This document shows positions 23,033 to 36,000 of a DNA stretch of 64,000 nucleotides, piece by piece (positions within the stretch are counted from its first letter, which is position 1; each line of letters opens with the position of its first letter). A model generated the notes under the pieces. The model ran no database searches, had not been told where the DNA came from, and saw only the letters and a program-made list of their open reading frames with translations. The stretch comes from Apoderus coryli (Eukaryota; Arthropoda; Insecta; Coleoptera; Attelabidae). Where the stretch lies: NCBI GenBank assembly GCA_911728435.2, contig OU452210.1, forward strand, positions 4,154,001-4,218,000. Direction: 5' to 3'. The position numbers were made by a program, and so were the translations under genes.

Positions 23033-26000
23033 TAATATGGTGTGTATGTGTATACTTATACTATACTTTCAAAATACGCTTTTAAGTTTGAAGTAATATG
23101 ATTAGATTTCTTATTCTGATAAGAATGATTAAAGGGTACGAAATCTTGACACGAAAGGACTGGTAGTATGTATTTTTCCTCTAAATTGAAAGCAATATCT
23201 ACCTGTTCGATACTGCTATTAACGACAAAGGCACAGGGATTAATCTAGCATCCCTCTTTCCGAGGTGGAACGGAAATGAAAGCAAACTAGTCATTGTGGT
23301 GTTGACAAGTTCATTAGTTGTAGGGTTTGCAAAAAAGCCAGTAGCGGTCATAGAAAGGGCCAGAAAATTATTAATTGTTTTTGCAACAGCTTGCTGACAA
23401 TATTTCCTGTGTTTGATTATACAATATATTAGTTACGAATTGCTTGTTACATAATGTGACGAGACTAAGTTATGTTGGAAATTTGCTTTACACTACAATG
23501 CTGTCACCAGAAGGGGTTTCGTTAATATGATATAAATGATATGGCGATATAACATAATTACCTCACAGAAATTACTCAATTAATTTATTACCTTTGAATA
23601 TACCAAAAATGATTAGATTGGTAAGATTTTTCCTTAGTTTGTATAAATACAAAGCCAATGTTGCGTCCACTCGTTAATATATGTTAATTTTACATTATTA
23701 ATTAGAAAGTGGCTTAGAAATAAAATAAAATCATTATTCTGCTGAGGCATAATACAAACAGTGTTAATATTCCAAACAAAATTTGACAAAAGTTATTTAA
23801 TTAAATTTAGAAATTGAAATAGGAATTTAAAAATAAATTCAAAGTACTTAATATTAAAATCCCAAAAATATTTAGATTATTTTTTTGCAAGTCTTCACAG
23901 AAGATACGTTAAATAAAGTTTATTTATGATTGAGACTAACATTTAAAACATTTTTAAAAATTGTTTGATTACGCCTGTTACAATTTTGATCGTCAATTTA
24001 GATTCGTTGTAAACTGCCTTAAATAATGAAGTTTATTAACATATTTGAATGTATATATAAGTAATGCAAAATCTTTTTGTTATTATTAAAAACGAAGTTA
24101 TAATAGAAAATAAGAATATTCCTAACACTTGAAGTCTTAAATGTGAATTAATAAAACTCAGACAATCAGTATTTCTATTCGTCGGCACTGGTTGTCCTCC
24201 AATGGTTTTATTTATTGGGGAGCTGGCTCATAGAAATGTGTCTTCTATAGCATTTCCAACCTTAATTGTCTTTTGTCTCAAGTGTGTCTTCTAACGAAAT
24301 TGCCTATACAACTAAATTTATTGACGTCATCTGCTGATATTACAATTAAGGTCTTTTATCTGTTATACTTATTTTGTCAGGATTGCAAATGATGCCTACA
24401 CAAGGATAATAAATAAAAATATAAGTTTGACATAAAATTAAAAATTACTATAGTCTCTGCAAATATACTAAGTACCTATTTTTTATAATCAAAACAAAAA
24501 CAGCCTACCACTAACAACATACATTCGGTAATGATTGTTATATTTTTAAAGGAAAAAAGAATAGCACAAACTCCTTACTATGCCTGACCTTTGTCTTGAC
24601 AAAGGTGAGACCTCTAATATACTATTTCCATCTGTGGAATTCTGGTCCAGAACACATTGGAAAGTTACTGGGTTCTATCCAAAAACGAGAAATCCTTCGC
24701 TGGATCACAGAAGAAGTTCAATATGTTTTGTTTGTCTCAAATATGATTCTTCTGACAACTACTCTAGACCAGTAGACGGCTTCTCATTTCACTGCAAAGG
24801 AAAGTCGATGTAACCTTAGACTTTCCCTGTATAGGTTGTAATGAATATTTAATTGAATTAAAGTCGTTTATTATTATTTTCAGAAGTTCTGTTAGCATTT
24901 TTAATTCACTTTCTGTAATCCGAGTTTACGCAAGCACAAATATTACCTGATATCCAATAAAATAGAATGTGTGCAGTTCCAACAAATTTTCAATTTATGA
25001 TTTTACCAGCACGATTCCATATTTTTTATTTGACGAACAAAGCAATTTCTGACCGTTGATTTAACAATTTTTAATTTCATTTTACTTTAGTGGGAAAATC
25101 ACTTTAATCGTTTTATATTTCTATAGAGGACAGGGCAAATCAATTTTAGTTATAACGTTTTTTGTCCATTTCAAAACTTTATTTTGAAATATTTTTGCCG
25201 CATAATGCACATCTAGCTGAAATTGAAAATTTTCAGCTAGACATTGTTTTCTATACGAATATAACAGAGCTCTAAAGGATTCGTAAACTATAACTGAACA
25301 CAGCGTGAGTTGGAATGAATACCATAGATCATTTCGAACACAAAGGCAAGCCTAAAGCCTCGTAATTCCTGCGTCGGCCACTTACATAGTCTATGGCCCG
25401 ATTTAGGCTTTTCCCCCACTATAGCATATTATGTGATGGTTTATATAGGGAGCAAAATATTGCATTTTTTTTATTTTGAGGAGGGTTTGTGGAATTATTA
25501 AAACAGTACAACCAGGTTATAACGACATTTAAGCAATTCAAAGGGAATTTATAGCATAGTTATAACGGAGTTAAAGCTTATAACGACCATTCATTAAATC
25601 GTCCGGCAAATTTTTGCCAGACCTACTAATATTTTATTTATACACAATGTCCACAAAAAATACATTACTTATTTAAAAAAATGTTGTTAATTTTTATCCG
25701 CCTAAATAATGTTTTGAGAATAAATCCTCAGTTATACAGCATCTTTGAAGGGATATTATTATAATTAATATGTACTAAATCCTGTTCTCCCAAAATCTAC
25801 AAAATAGTTATGCGGCACATACAAAAATTTGCTTGCTGGGCTTTTGTTTGGTTTCCCATATCTAAAAAAATTGATAAAAATTATTATTATTAGTTAATTT
25901 GTGTTTCAAGGATAGTTTGGACAGGCTTCTCTTGATAATATATCCCAAATAAGTTCAAGTCACCGCAAATTACAAACAAAAGATCATTTATATAACCATC

Positions 26001-26149
26001 GTATTTTAATAATTGACTTCTGAAATCCCACCAAACCTTTGTAATTGAATAAGCAGCCGAAAACTAAAGCAATACAATAAGAAATTAATATAGGTATTTG
26101 CAAAATGTAAAATTTCAAAATCATTGTCGTGAAATTCATTATAGCACTC
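23033..26149. other. AT-rich intergenic stretch
   Basis: No gene supported. Four TATAACG motifs cluster at 25152-25590 (see findings). A 77-codon open frame at 24580-24813 has no recognisable similarity. Confidence 0.35.
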
Positions 26150-26418
26150 CTAGATATAAGAATATGCTGTTCTACTAATATAAAACTTTTGGCAAAAACC
26201 AACTAACTTATCAATTCCTGCTCTATTTAACACATCAACTTTATCCTTGTTATCGATTGAAATTGTTCCTAAGTCATAAATAACTTTAAACGCAACTTTA
26301 AAACATTCATTCTTAAAAAACGTCAAATTTATATTAGCTAACGTCTCGCTGTTCATCCTGTCAGCTTCTTCAGAGCAACTTTGCGTGAACGCTGTTAAAC
26401 TGTCTTTTTCAACGAGCA
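26150..26418 (-). other. Possible coding exon, unrecognised
   Basis: A minus-strand stretch open to a stop at 26150-26152 has a plausible acceptor just upstream (TTGTATAG before 26418). It encodes about 88 residues of protein-like, charged composition (SEEADRMNSETL, then FFKNECFKVAFKV, then DVLNRAGIDKLVGF) with four Cys. No ATG is needed if it is a terminal exon. I do not recognise a family and found no partner exon, so it could be a lone exon, a pseudogene piece or chance. Confidence 0.28.
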
Positions 26419-26936
26419 CTATACAATATCTTTTATCAAAATTAAAAAATCAACAATCAATTATAGAAACTATAGTATAAGATAGTTCAAATTATTAACA
26501 CTATATTAATAAATGTAATAAGACACCTTACAAAAGGTAAAGTTTATTTTACCTAACCCACTTACATCTTGTTCACAAAATATAAATATAACGAAAACTA
26601 AAAAGGAAAAATCAGGAATAGACAAAAAAATCTTTGTTGAATCCCAAATATCAGTTCTTCAAAGATATAACACATAAATTCATTTTAATCGTAGTATAAT
26701 AATTAAAATGATTAGAAAGGCTGTTTATATTGTAGAAGTAGAAGCATAAAGAGAAAAACTATTATATATATATATATATGTATATAAAAAAAAAACACTC
26801 CCTTGAGTTTTAAAATTGGGAGAATACAATGCAATACATAAAATTTTATTAGTTTATAAACTTCATTTTAAAAATCTACTACTTCTATTTTATACTTTGA
26901 AAGTGAAATACTAATACCTATCATTTTATTTTACAG

Positions 26937-27077
26937 ATATCACTATGTGATGACTATAGCCTACCAGTAGACCACTTAAATAAGCGAAGACCTAATAGTA
27001 TAGCTGTAGCGAACTGCAATTTCATCACAAATCCTTTATCAGAATGGAGTGTAGTGTCAAGTCCTAATGAAGAAAAA
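26937..27077 (+). CDS. Adaptor exon 1 (first visible)
   Basis: Acceptor TTTTATTTTACAG, donor GTAAGT, both phase 0; 47 residues starting ISLCDDYSL and ending SSPNEEK. It has no Met, so translation must start further upstream. Confidence 0.75.
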
Positions 27078-30000
27078 GTAAGTATCAAAACAAAAAATGT
27101 GAAATTTATTCAAATACATGTAACCAATCAGCGTAATAAAAGCGTTTGCTCACCCCAACAGGCGCTACTTTAAACAGCGTTTTGAATGAATCTTTATATA
27201 AGTATACACATATTCGGTTAGTATTCAACGCACGTTTTAAAAGATTTTCAATTAGAACGCTTTACAGTCTTACCTTGATTTAAGAGCTTTCAAATTAAAT
27301 ACGATTGATTTTGCTATTCTGGTCAAGATAAAATACATATACATATATTTACCCTAAAGTAGACGGCACTCCTTGTGCAAATCCCCAAAAAGGTTGAGGG
27401 AAAGAGAGGAAAAACAACCCTTGCATGAATTCTTAAACACAGATGCTTGAGCCTTAAATATATTGTTCAACAAGAAAAAATCAAGAAGCTATAAATTTTT
27501 GAAGTAGACGGGAGAATATTCGAATCCAATAAGGGTTGTTTGTAATTTAATGTGAATTTGATGTTTAATAAATACTGGATGTTTCATTTTACATTATTCA
27601 AGTGAAATAATCCAACTTTACGAAATATTAGGTCATTCAATAAGTCCGTAGGATGACACATAGATGGCGTTATTAGATTTTTTCCATATGATTTTTATTT
27701 AGTACTAACCTTCAAACGATACGTGTATAAATTTGACAGCAATCTGACTATTGATTCGTCAGTTATAGCATTTTGTGAAGCAACGTTCGTTACTGAAAAA
27801 AAAATGGAAAAAGTGAGTTTTGATAAACATTATCCGAACTCTGCTCCGTCGAGAAAATTGGTTATGAACAATCGCAAATTGAAGGTACATGAGCTAACTG
27901 CCATTGTAAAGATATCAGGTAGTGTTTTTACCATTTTATACGAAAATTTGCGTATGCGAAAGCTCTGTGCCGCGTGAGCTCACAGTCGACCAAAAACAAC
28001 AACGAATTGATGCTTCAGAGGAGTGTTTGGCGCTGTTAAACCGCAATAAAATGGAATTCTATCGTCACTATGTGACAATGGATGAAACATGCCTTCACTA
28101 TTACACACCAGAATCCAAAGAACAGTCAGCTGAGTGGCGTCTGTATTTTGGGATGCGAACGGAATAATATTCATCGACTACCTCCAAAAAAGAAACGTCA
28201 TCAACAGCGACTGTGCACTTTTGGATCGAGTGAAGGCTGAAATCCCAAAGAAACAGCCACATTTGCAAAAGAAAAAAGTGTTGTTTCACCAAGCCCTGTC
28301 AAACCATGTGATATAAATAATTCACCACTAAAAATTAATAGTAGATACGTAATATGAAAAAAATATAAGCTAGATCTCATCTGGTTGGAACATTGTTGTT
28401 GATTTTCTAAGCAATTGCCCTACGTAGTTTGAGGAATGCTGTTCTCTTCATTATTTTAAGAAGACGCAAATCGTGAGAAACTGGGATGATGATGAATTTA
28501 CATAAATGTCTTATCTTGTAGAACACTACTATAAGCTGGTTTTTGTATTTAAGCAAATTTGAGTTAGTTGCTGACAAATTGGAGATTTTAAGTTTAAATT
28601 TTTAACATTACTAAAAAAAAATAGGCTTTATAAATACTTCTTACATTTGATGGTAAGGCTGCTGCTATCAAAAAAGCTATATTCTGCTTCCGTAGAAACG
28701 ACCGTCAGCTGCGTATGGTGAACTCTTCTCTTTCTATAAACAAATTATTCTAGCTTTGGCTTTAGGTTGCATAAGAGCTGTTGGAAACGTTGAAAGAAAT
28801 AATCAAGGAAGTAGAGTAGTAAAATTTTACTCAAAATCTTTCTTTCTATAAAAATATTCCTTTATCAAAAGCAGTGTGTAGCACTAAACGTTAATCACGT
28901 GAGTGAGTTTTTGAGTGGATTAAGCGGTTCTAAGACGTCTTTATTAATATATTATACAATCGAGAATAAGAGCCTAGTCCGTTACCCTCAAACAAAATTC
29001 CAAATAATATAAATACAGTCATTAACAAAAGCGAGCCATATAACAGAAAGTTTTAATAAATCGCTAATACAATAATATAGGGAGTTCCGTTACCCTTTGA
29101 CGCCATTCTTTTTATATACGTTTTTGGTTATTTATATAATCTTCTAATTTTAAGTTATAATCATCTATTCTGCAAAAATGTTTGTGCTATTACCAAAATT
29201 ACAAAATTTTTAATCAACGTTTCCCTGTTCAGCCTGTTAGCAAAATCATATATACCTACGTACTTAGTAAATTCCATTATTGTGCTTTATGAAAATTGAA
29301 ATAGTTATCTGGTAAATCGTGTGGAACGCTGGGGGAGATTAACGATTATCTCTACCCTGTTGTATATAATGGTTCCTGTATTTGAAATTTTGCATTCCGC
29401 TAAAGATTTGGAATGTCTTTGTCATATTGTCATCATGTTTCAATTTTGTGGTTAAATTGAAAATAACTAAAGTATCTCCAACATTTGCAAAATTTATTGT
29501 ACCCACCTAGAAACAGTTCTACCTCACTACCAAGCAGTGGAAACAAAACATTTTCATACAAATGACTAACTGAATGGGTTGGTACAAGTTTTAGGAGTTT
29601 ACTTCAAACCCTTGGGGAAATTATTTTGTCGGTTAAATGAACAGACAACAGCTATTATAGTTCTTGAAAAAATAATAATCAAAATCAAAGAGGACGAATT
29701 TTAACATGAAGATGCTGATTAAAATAATAATACTTCTGGAGCACATTAAGTATAGATAACTATGTCTACTTACTTTTATCAAATATGATATCCTATGTGA
29801 ACTTTTTCTGTGGCGAGTAGCACATCGATAATATAAATAAAATTCGTCAACTCCACAAACGATCTTATTAGGTAATTATAATTTCATTTTTGGAGTTGAC
29901 GAATGTTATTTACATCATTTAGAGACTTTTTTATCTCTAAAATCACCCGTTTTCTAATAAAAAAAATAAATATAAAGTGTTGCCCTTGCGATTAATAGAT

Positions 30001-33000
30001 GAGTCCTATCTTCGTTTTCTAAAAGAAGATTTATTGGTTTTACTGGAAAATGTCCACTGAGTTACTTTATTGGTTGACAAAAGTTAATAATATTCTGCAT
30101 TATTTACCTCGTTCATTGTTATATGTGAATATATTAAATACCCAACTTTAACTAACTTACACAGCCCAATCGATACTATACACTCTAATAAAATAAAGAG
30201 TCAGGCGTATGTGACATGTATATACTGATGCTCATCTTTTTTTTTAACATAATTTGATAACCAAGTTTGATATAATTTAAAAGTAAAATATTTTCCTTAT
30301 CTGTTTGTTTTGTATGGTTAATTAAACACTTGACTTCTTAAATAGGTTGAAGTTTTGGATACATATTCAACTCCTAGAGATTCTCAAGTACAATTAACTC
30401 AGGAAGAAGAGGTTAAATGTTTTACTAGTCCTGATAAAGAATATTCACAGCCGTATACAACAGGTAAGCGCAATGCATTTATTTAACTCATTAACATATT
30501 TTCATTATTTTTAATATTTGGTGTTTTGTTTTATTAACATTTAAATGTGTATATTATAAATAATACATTGGCGAATGATTTTCCACTAATTTTTATTATC
30601 AAACAAACTAGTTATGTATTTGAAACACCGATATAAAGCTTCTATCAGAATTTTCGGTAATAATAAATTTTTATTTATCAAAATAATTAAGTAATATTGT
30701 TCAAAGATAACTAAATCAACGTCTACTCCAGAAAATTTTTATAAATATATATATTCAAACTATGTTAACCAAACATGTTTCGAGACTCCCATGAGCAGTG
30801 GTTCATAAATAAAGAAACCCTCGTCAATCTAAAAATTTGGTATAAATAGAAATGAGAATAATTATAGTTTGTTATTGTATGATTTCTTACCATTTTGTTA
30901 AATTTTATAAGGTTATGAAACGTTAAAAAACTTAAAATTACTGGTTAATATAGTGAATACATTCACTGGAATTACACTGTATTTTACAATAACATTCAAT
31001 GTTTGGTTAACATATTATATATAAACATTTTGTGGAGCAGACGTTGTTTCATTTATCTTTGAATTGCATACAGGTCCTCTTCGAAATGGATTACTACTAA
31101 CAATATTTTATTGTACAAATGTTTATCGCATAATTTTTTTAAATAATTACAGTACAAATTTAAGTAATAAACAAAAAATGCGTTCGTAAGTAATTTAGAA
31201 TACAAATAATTGGTTTAAATTAACAAAGCCACAGTTAAATCAAGGAAGTGATCTGAAAGATATTAACCAATTTATGCCGATCTTTCTTATTATGAAATTG
31301 TCAAAATACCATAGCGTACTTATAATCGAAACGTTTACTATTATCAAACACCGAATAAGTTTCAAAAAATCTGAAACAAAGTTAAATAGGTGCCAGTAAA
31401 AATAGAAGTAAGTGTAGTTGCAAGAACCACAGGATATAATTTCTCTTTCTCAATGTAATTTGTTGTATCTATTAGCCAACCATGGTTTTTGAAAATAACA
31501 AATATTGCGAATTTTCATGATAATTTCCATCCAGTTAAAGAAAAACTAAGAATTAGTGTACCTACTATATCACAATAAAGTCATTATTATTATTAATACA
31601 GAAACCTTAAAATGAAACATTATATATTTTGTTAAATTATGTGAGGCTATCCCGACCATCTACCAATTCTGGTTGCTCGGGTAGTAAGGTAGTCATATTG
31701 TGCAATTTTCTCCTCGACGTTTCGCCAACACAAGTGATCAACCGTTATCGTAATCGTATTCACTTCACTACTGACGACTGCAGTTAACTATGTACTAGCG
31801 GCTAGGGCTGACCTGTCTACAATCACTTTAAACGGCGAGAACGACGTTCAATTACCTACTACCATTGTCTTTATAAACATACTACCTACTCACTAAAAAC
31901 TGTAAAATATATTTAGCTACTAGAAATGGGCAATTAGCGTGAATCACGTCGGGTTACAGTTCGTGACGCGTGAGCGTCAATTTCCGTGCCACTCACTGGG
32001 CGTGAGCGTGAGTACTGTGTCTCCACTCCCTATATTTTTGTAACCGTATTTGAAACCGGATTCTGTACAATGAATACCTATATGATGAGCGAATAACGTA
32101 ATTCATACATAACACCATGATTCATGCGTGATCCGTGTATGTGAATCACGTGAGTAATGTGTGATATTTACGAGTGGCGTGCGTGACCCTGGCGGATAAA
32201 ATCGTGAGCGAGCATTAACAGTCACTCACGTGCCTACTACCTACGCAATATTTCGCCGCCGTCGGGAATGATTGTAGCAGCTATTTAACTATGCATTTTG
32301 TTGAAATAGTTTATAAATTTTAAAATCTGCCTACTTTTGGCATTTTCGTAATAAAAAGTACATATTATATTATTTCAACTTCTTATGATAACTTGGCCCA
32401 TTAAAAATTACTGTAGTATGTTTTTTAAAACCCACTACGTTTTCCTTTATTTTACTATGAAAAGAAACTAAATTGTCGGCAATTTTCTGTAGAAATCGTT
32501 ATTTACACCACATATAGCACAGAATTATTTTAACGCAATATTTTTTAAAATGCAATGTTTATTAATTTGAATGAAAGCCAACATATTGAACTTGGAAATA
32601 ATAAATTTTTACTCATGTGAATAGGTGAATACGTAAATTTCGATGTAGATCGATAACTTTTATTATATCTTTCGACTAGTTTTTCCGGCTTACGCTGCCA
32701 AATAAAGTCTATTCCAGTTGATAAAGTTTGGTACCTACCCGCATTGGATAAATTAAATAGGTTAGGTATAATAAAATACTGAATTATATTGATTTTTTGC
32801 GTTTTTTTATTCAATTTGATGCTAGAATCAATGACACCGTAATGCACACATAAAATTATTGGTATGTATAATAAAACATTTCTGAGAGCTACAACAGAGC
32901 ACGAAACATTTTAAATTAAATAAATTAATTCTTTAAATAGTAACTTACATACTCGTAGTATTTAATAAATATCAAAGTTATTTTAAACAGACACTCAAGT

Positions 33001-36000
33001 TAAGACTTTGGTTTGGATATTTAAGCTGAATATCGTAATTTAAACATACTATTAGAGGATCTAATATTCATAACATTCCAGTAAATACATGTGGGGTACG
33101 TCAATGCTTTTAGTACTAAACAATTCAGAGACCAACATAGAACCAGAAAAGTTGAAATGACATAAAGGTCTCACTCATGATCTAAGTAGAAAACTTTTCA
33201 GTCATTTCGGCGTTTGGTTTGTATGTTGGGCTCTCGGTTCGGCTTTGTCTTCTCTGATTTCGGCTCCGTCCGTTTATTTTATTTTGCTAACTTCATGTCC
33301 TTCTGAATTTGGTGGTGATTTTGGCTTTTAGTACGTATATATGTGCTATGGCTCCATTTATTGAAGCTTTTACTCCAAATTTTAATACAACATAATTACA
33401 CTTTTACTTCAGAAGAACAATTTCAGAAGAATCTGTATGTTTTTACTTGTGTTTTAATATGATTCAGTTATTTAAATAATTATATATTTTTTTAATTTTT
33501 GACACTAGCACATCGTCACATTTATTTAATTCGATTGATATTAAATTGAAATTTATTATTGGAAAGGCCGATGATGGCTTAAGCCGAAACTACTCCCTAT
33601 TTAGTTGTAATATTAAAACAATTGTGGAATTGCCACTGTTTAGTTATTTTATTATTTATTGAAGAAATCATTGACATCTGATATAAGCCGTAAACGTGAT
33701 TTTTTTTTTGTTTTTAAATTAGATTTTCCATTGTGATTAACCATTTTGAAATACTTTAAATTGTTTCTTCTCGTTGAGAATGATGATGAAAATCAATAAA
33801 TTATTAGATTGTATCACTCATTTATAAACTAAATTATATCCAAATTACCGTCCCAATGGCGAGAGATTTAGCACGTCCGTCGTTTCAATTTTATAATGAG
33901 CACATAGACCCATGATGCTAGAAGTCTACTCCACAAAATTCTCGAGTACACTTGTTTTATGTAATATATAAAACATATTAAACAAATAATTTATATTATA
34001 GCAATCCACAGTTCCGATTGAAGAAAATATATCGTTCACCCTGTATATCAAAATATCACCCCCAGTCTACGCAGCGCCTATCTGAAATCGCATTGCCTGT
34101 CAGACATAATTTTATTCAATTCTAGATATTTGAAGATTCCAGTGCTTAGTGATAACAGGGATTATATGGATCTAGGGCGATAATTGCTGCCTGGATTCTT
34201 TTTTCAATAGATTGCAATGCGTGGAAATATTCCTCTGTTATACGAAAGCTTGGACAGCTTATAAAATACAGTAGTAGTAGTAGGAATTAACTCTCTGTCT
34301 CATTTTTAAGACGATAGCAGGAAATCCATCCATCCTGAAACACCAAGTTGGAATATATTTTTACAATTTTACGACGTTTAAATTGGGGTAATCTCCAGGC
34401 CTGTCAACTATATTCTACATGGAATAGGAAAGTATTTTTACCAAGTGCCAATCTAACATTGGAATTTTAGTTAATAATTGCATCTTTATCAACAATATTT
34501 AACTCGAAATTACTACCACAATTGAATTTGGGTAACAATGGCTAGCAAACCGTCTCTACTGTGTGTTCCTTTTTTTAATATATCCTGTGCAAAGTTAACG
34601 AATTCTGTCCATATCTCCAGACTGTTCGCAGTTCAAAAATACACTTACTTTATGACTACTATTAAAAATTACGTCAACAGAACTTGTCTGTCACTGTCAC
34701 AATTATCGCGTGTAAACATTGACGTATAATAACCCAATTAAAACTGAATTATTCTGGCGAGAATGCGGCCATGTAATAAAATAGTCCATTGCCACGAGTA
34801 TATTATAGCTATTTCCGCTGTCCATCTTTGGAAATAGTCCTGCTACATCTATGGTAATTCTTTCGAACGGCACATCGACTACATATTTCTTCATCTGCTT
34901 ACTGCTTGTGGTCGGGCCTTTACTAGTGAAGCATTCAGCACATGTTCGACACTAGTCTTCAACATATGATCGACTTTCCACTAAAGTCGTTCTCTAATTT
35001 TGTTGATTGTTTTATTTACGTCTAGATTTCTACCGTCTATGTATTGTGAACCGCTCGCAATATTTTGTGATTTGTTTTTAGGTACCCTTTCTTAACGAAT
35101 CCGACAGTGCCCAGTTGTGGTGATTTTGCGGATATATCACTCTATTCCGGTCAATTATTCATTTTCCAGAATTAGCGTTGCCTTGGATGTTTGTCTTTTT
35201 GTCTAAAAAGTGTGTTTGTAATAACAAGATCTTGTTCTGCGCATTTTGTTAGCAGCAATAGACCGTTGGAATTACACTTTCCTACTCCTTCTTCGTCGAT
35301 GGTATTAGGCCAGAGTCTCGTTGAAGTCACCTAGCAGGATGATCTTGTGTCTCAAGGGTATGCGCTGGAGGCCCTCTGGTGCGACGTATAACGAGATCAA
35401 AGTTGTCCATTTAGTTGTCGCACTGTTGCGGCTACAGGCAGTACGGCTGGCCAGGTGTGCCGTAGCAGAGATGTCATTCTCTGGCCTGACTCCTGAAAGC
35501 TTGGGTACTTACCTAATTAAGATCTTGTATAGAACAGCTATATAAGGAATAGTATGTTATAGAAAATTAAAATTTTGCGAAAGCGAAATAATATAGTAAT
35601 AAAGTAAATTAATAAAAGTTAGTAAAATATATTAGCATATATTTCCGTGGATCTCATACTTCGTGGAATATTCTTACATAAAAAACTGGCGAAATACAAC
35701 TATGCGGATTTCGTAAATAAAAAAATGTTTTCATTTTTTTGAAATGATCCAAATTACACACACACACACTATTTAATTATTTTTTAAAGTCATATTATAA
35801 TTTCTTGAGAAAAACAAAGAAATATAAACGTTACAAAATATTACTCATTTAATTTGAGTGAGTTGTTGAGTGATTATTTCTCATTTCAATTAAGGCATTT
35901 GTTGCAATCTACATAATGACGTTCTTTGGAAAACAAGATAGGTGCTTGAGGAAAATGAGAATCCCGTTGAAAAACGGATGAAAAATGCCAGCGTTTTATC

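Larger units (their letters stand above)
27078..30345. other. Intron 1 of the adaptor gene
   Basis: A 3.3 kb intron. It contains mariner copy C (27628-28293) and a 79 bp foldback (29834-29912). Otherwise AT-rich. Confidence 0.7.

Noticed and set aside
32545..32847. 100-codon minus-strand frame
   Set aside because: No recognisable family and lies within a repeat-rich intron; not supported.
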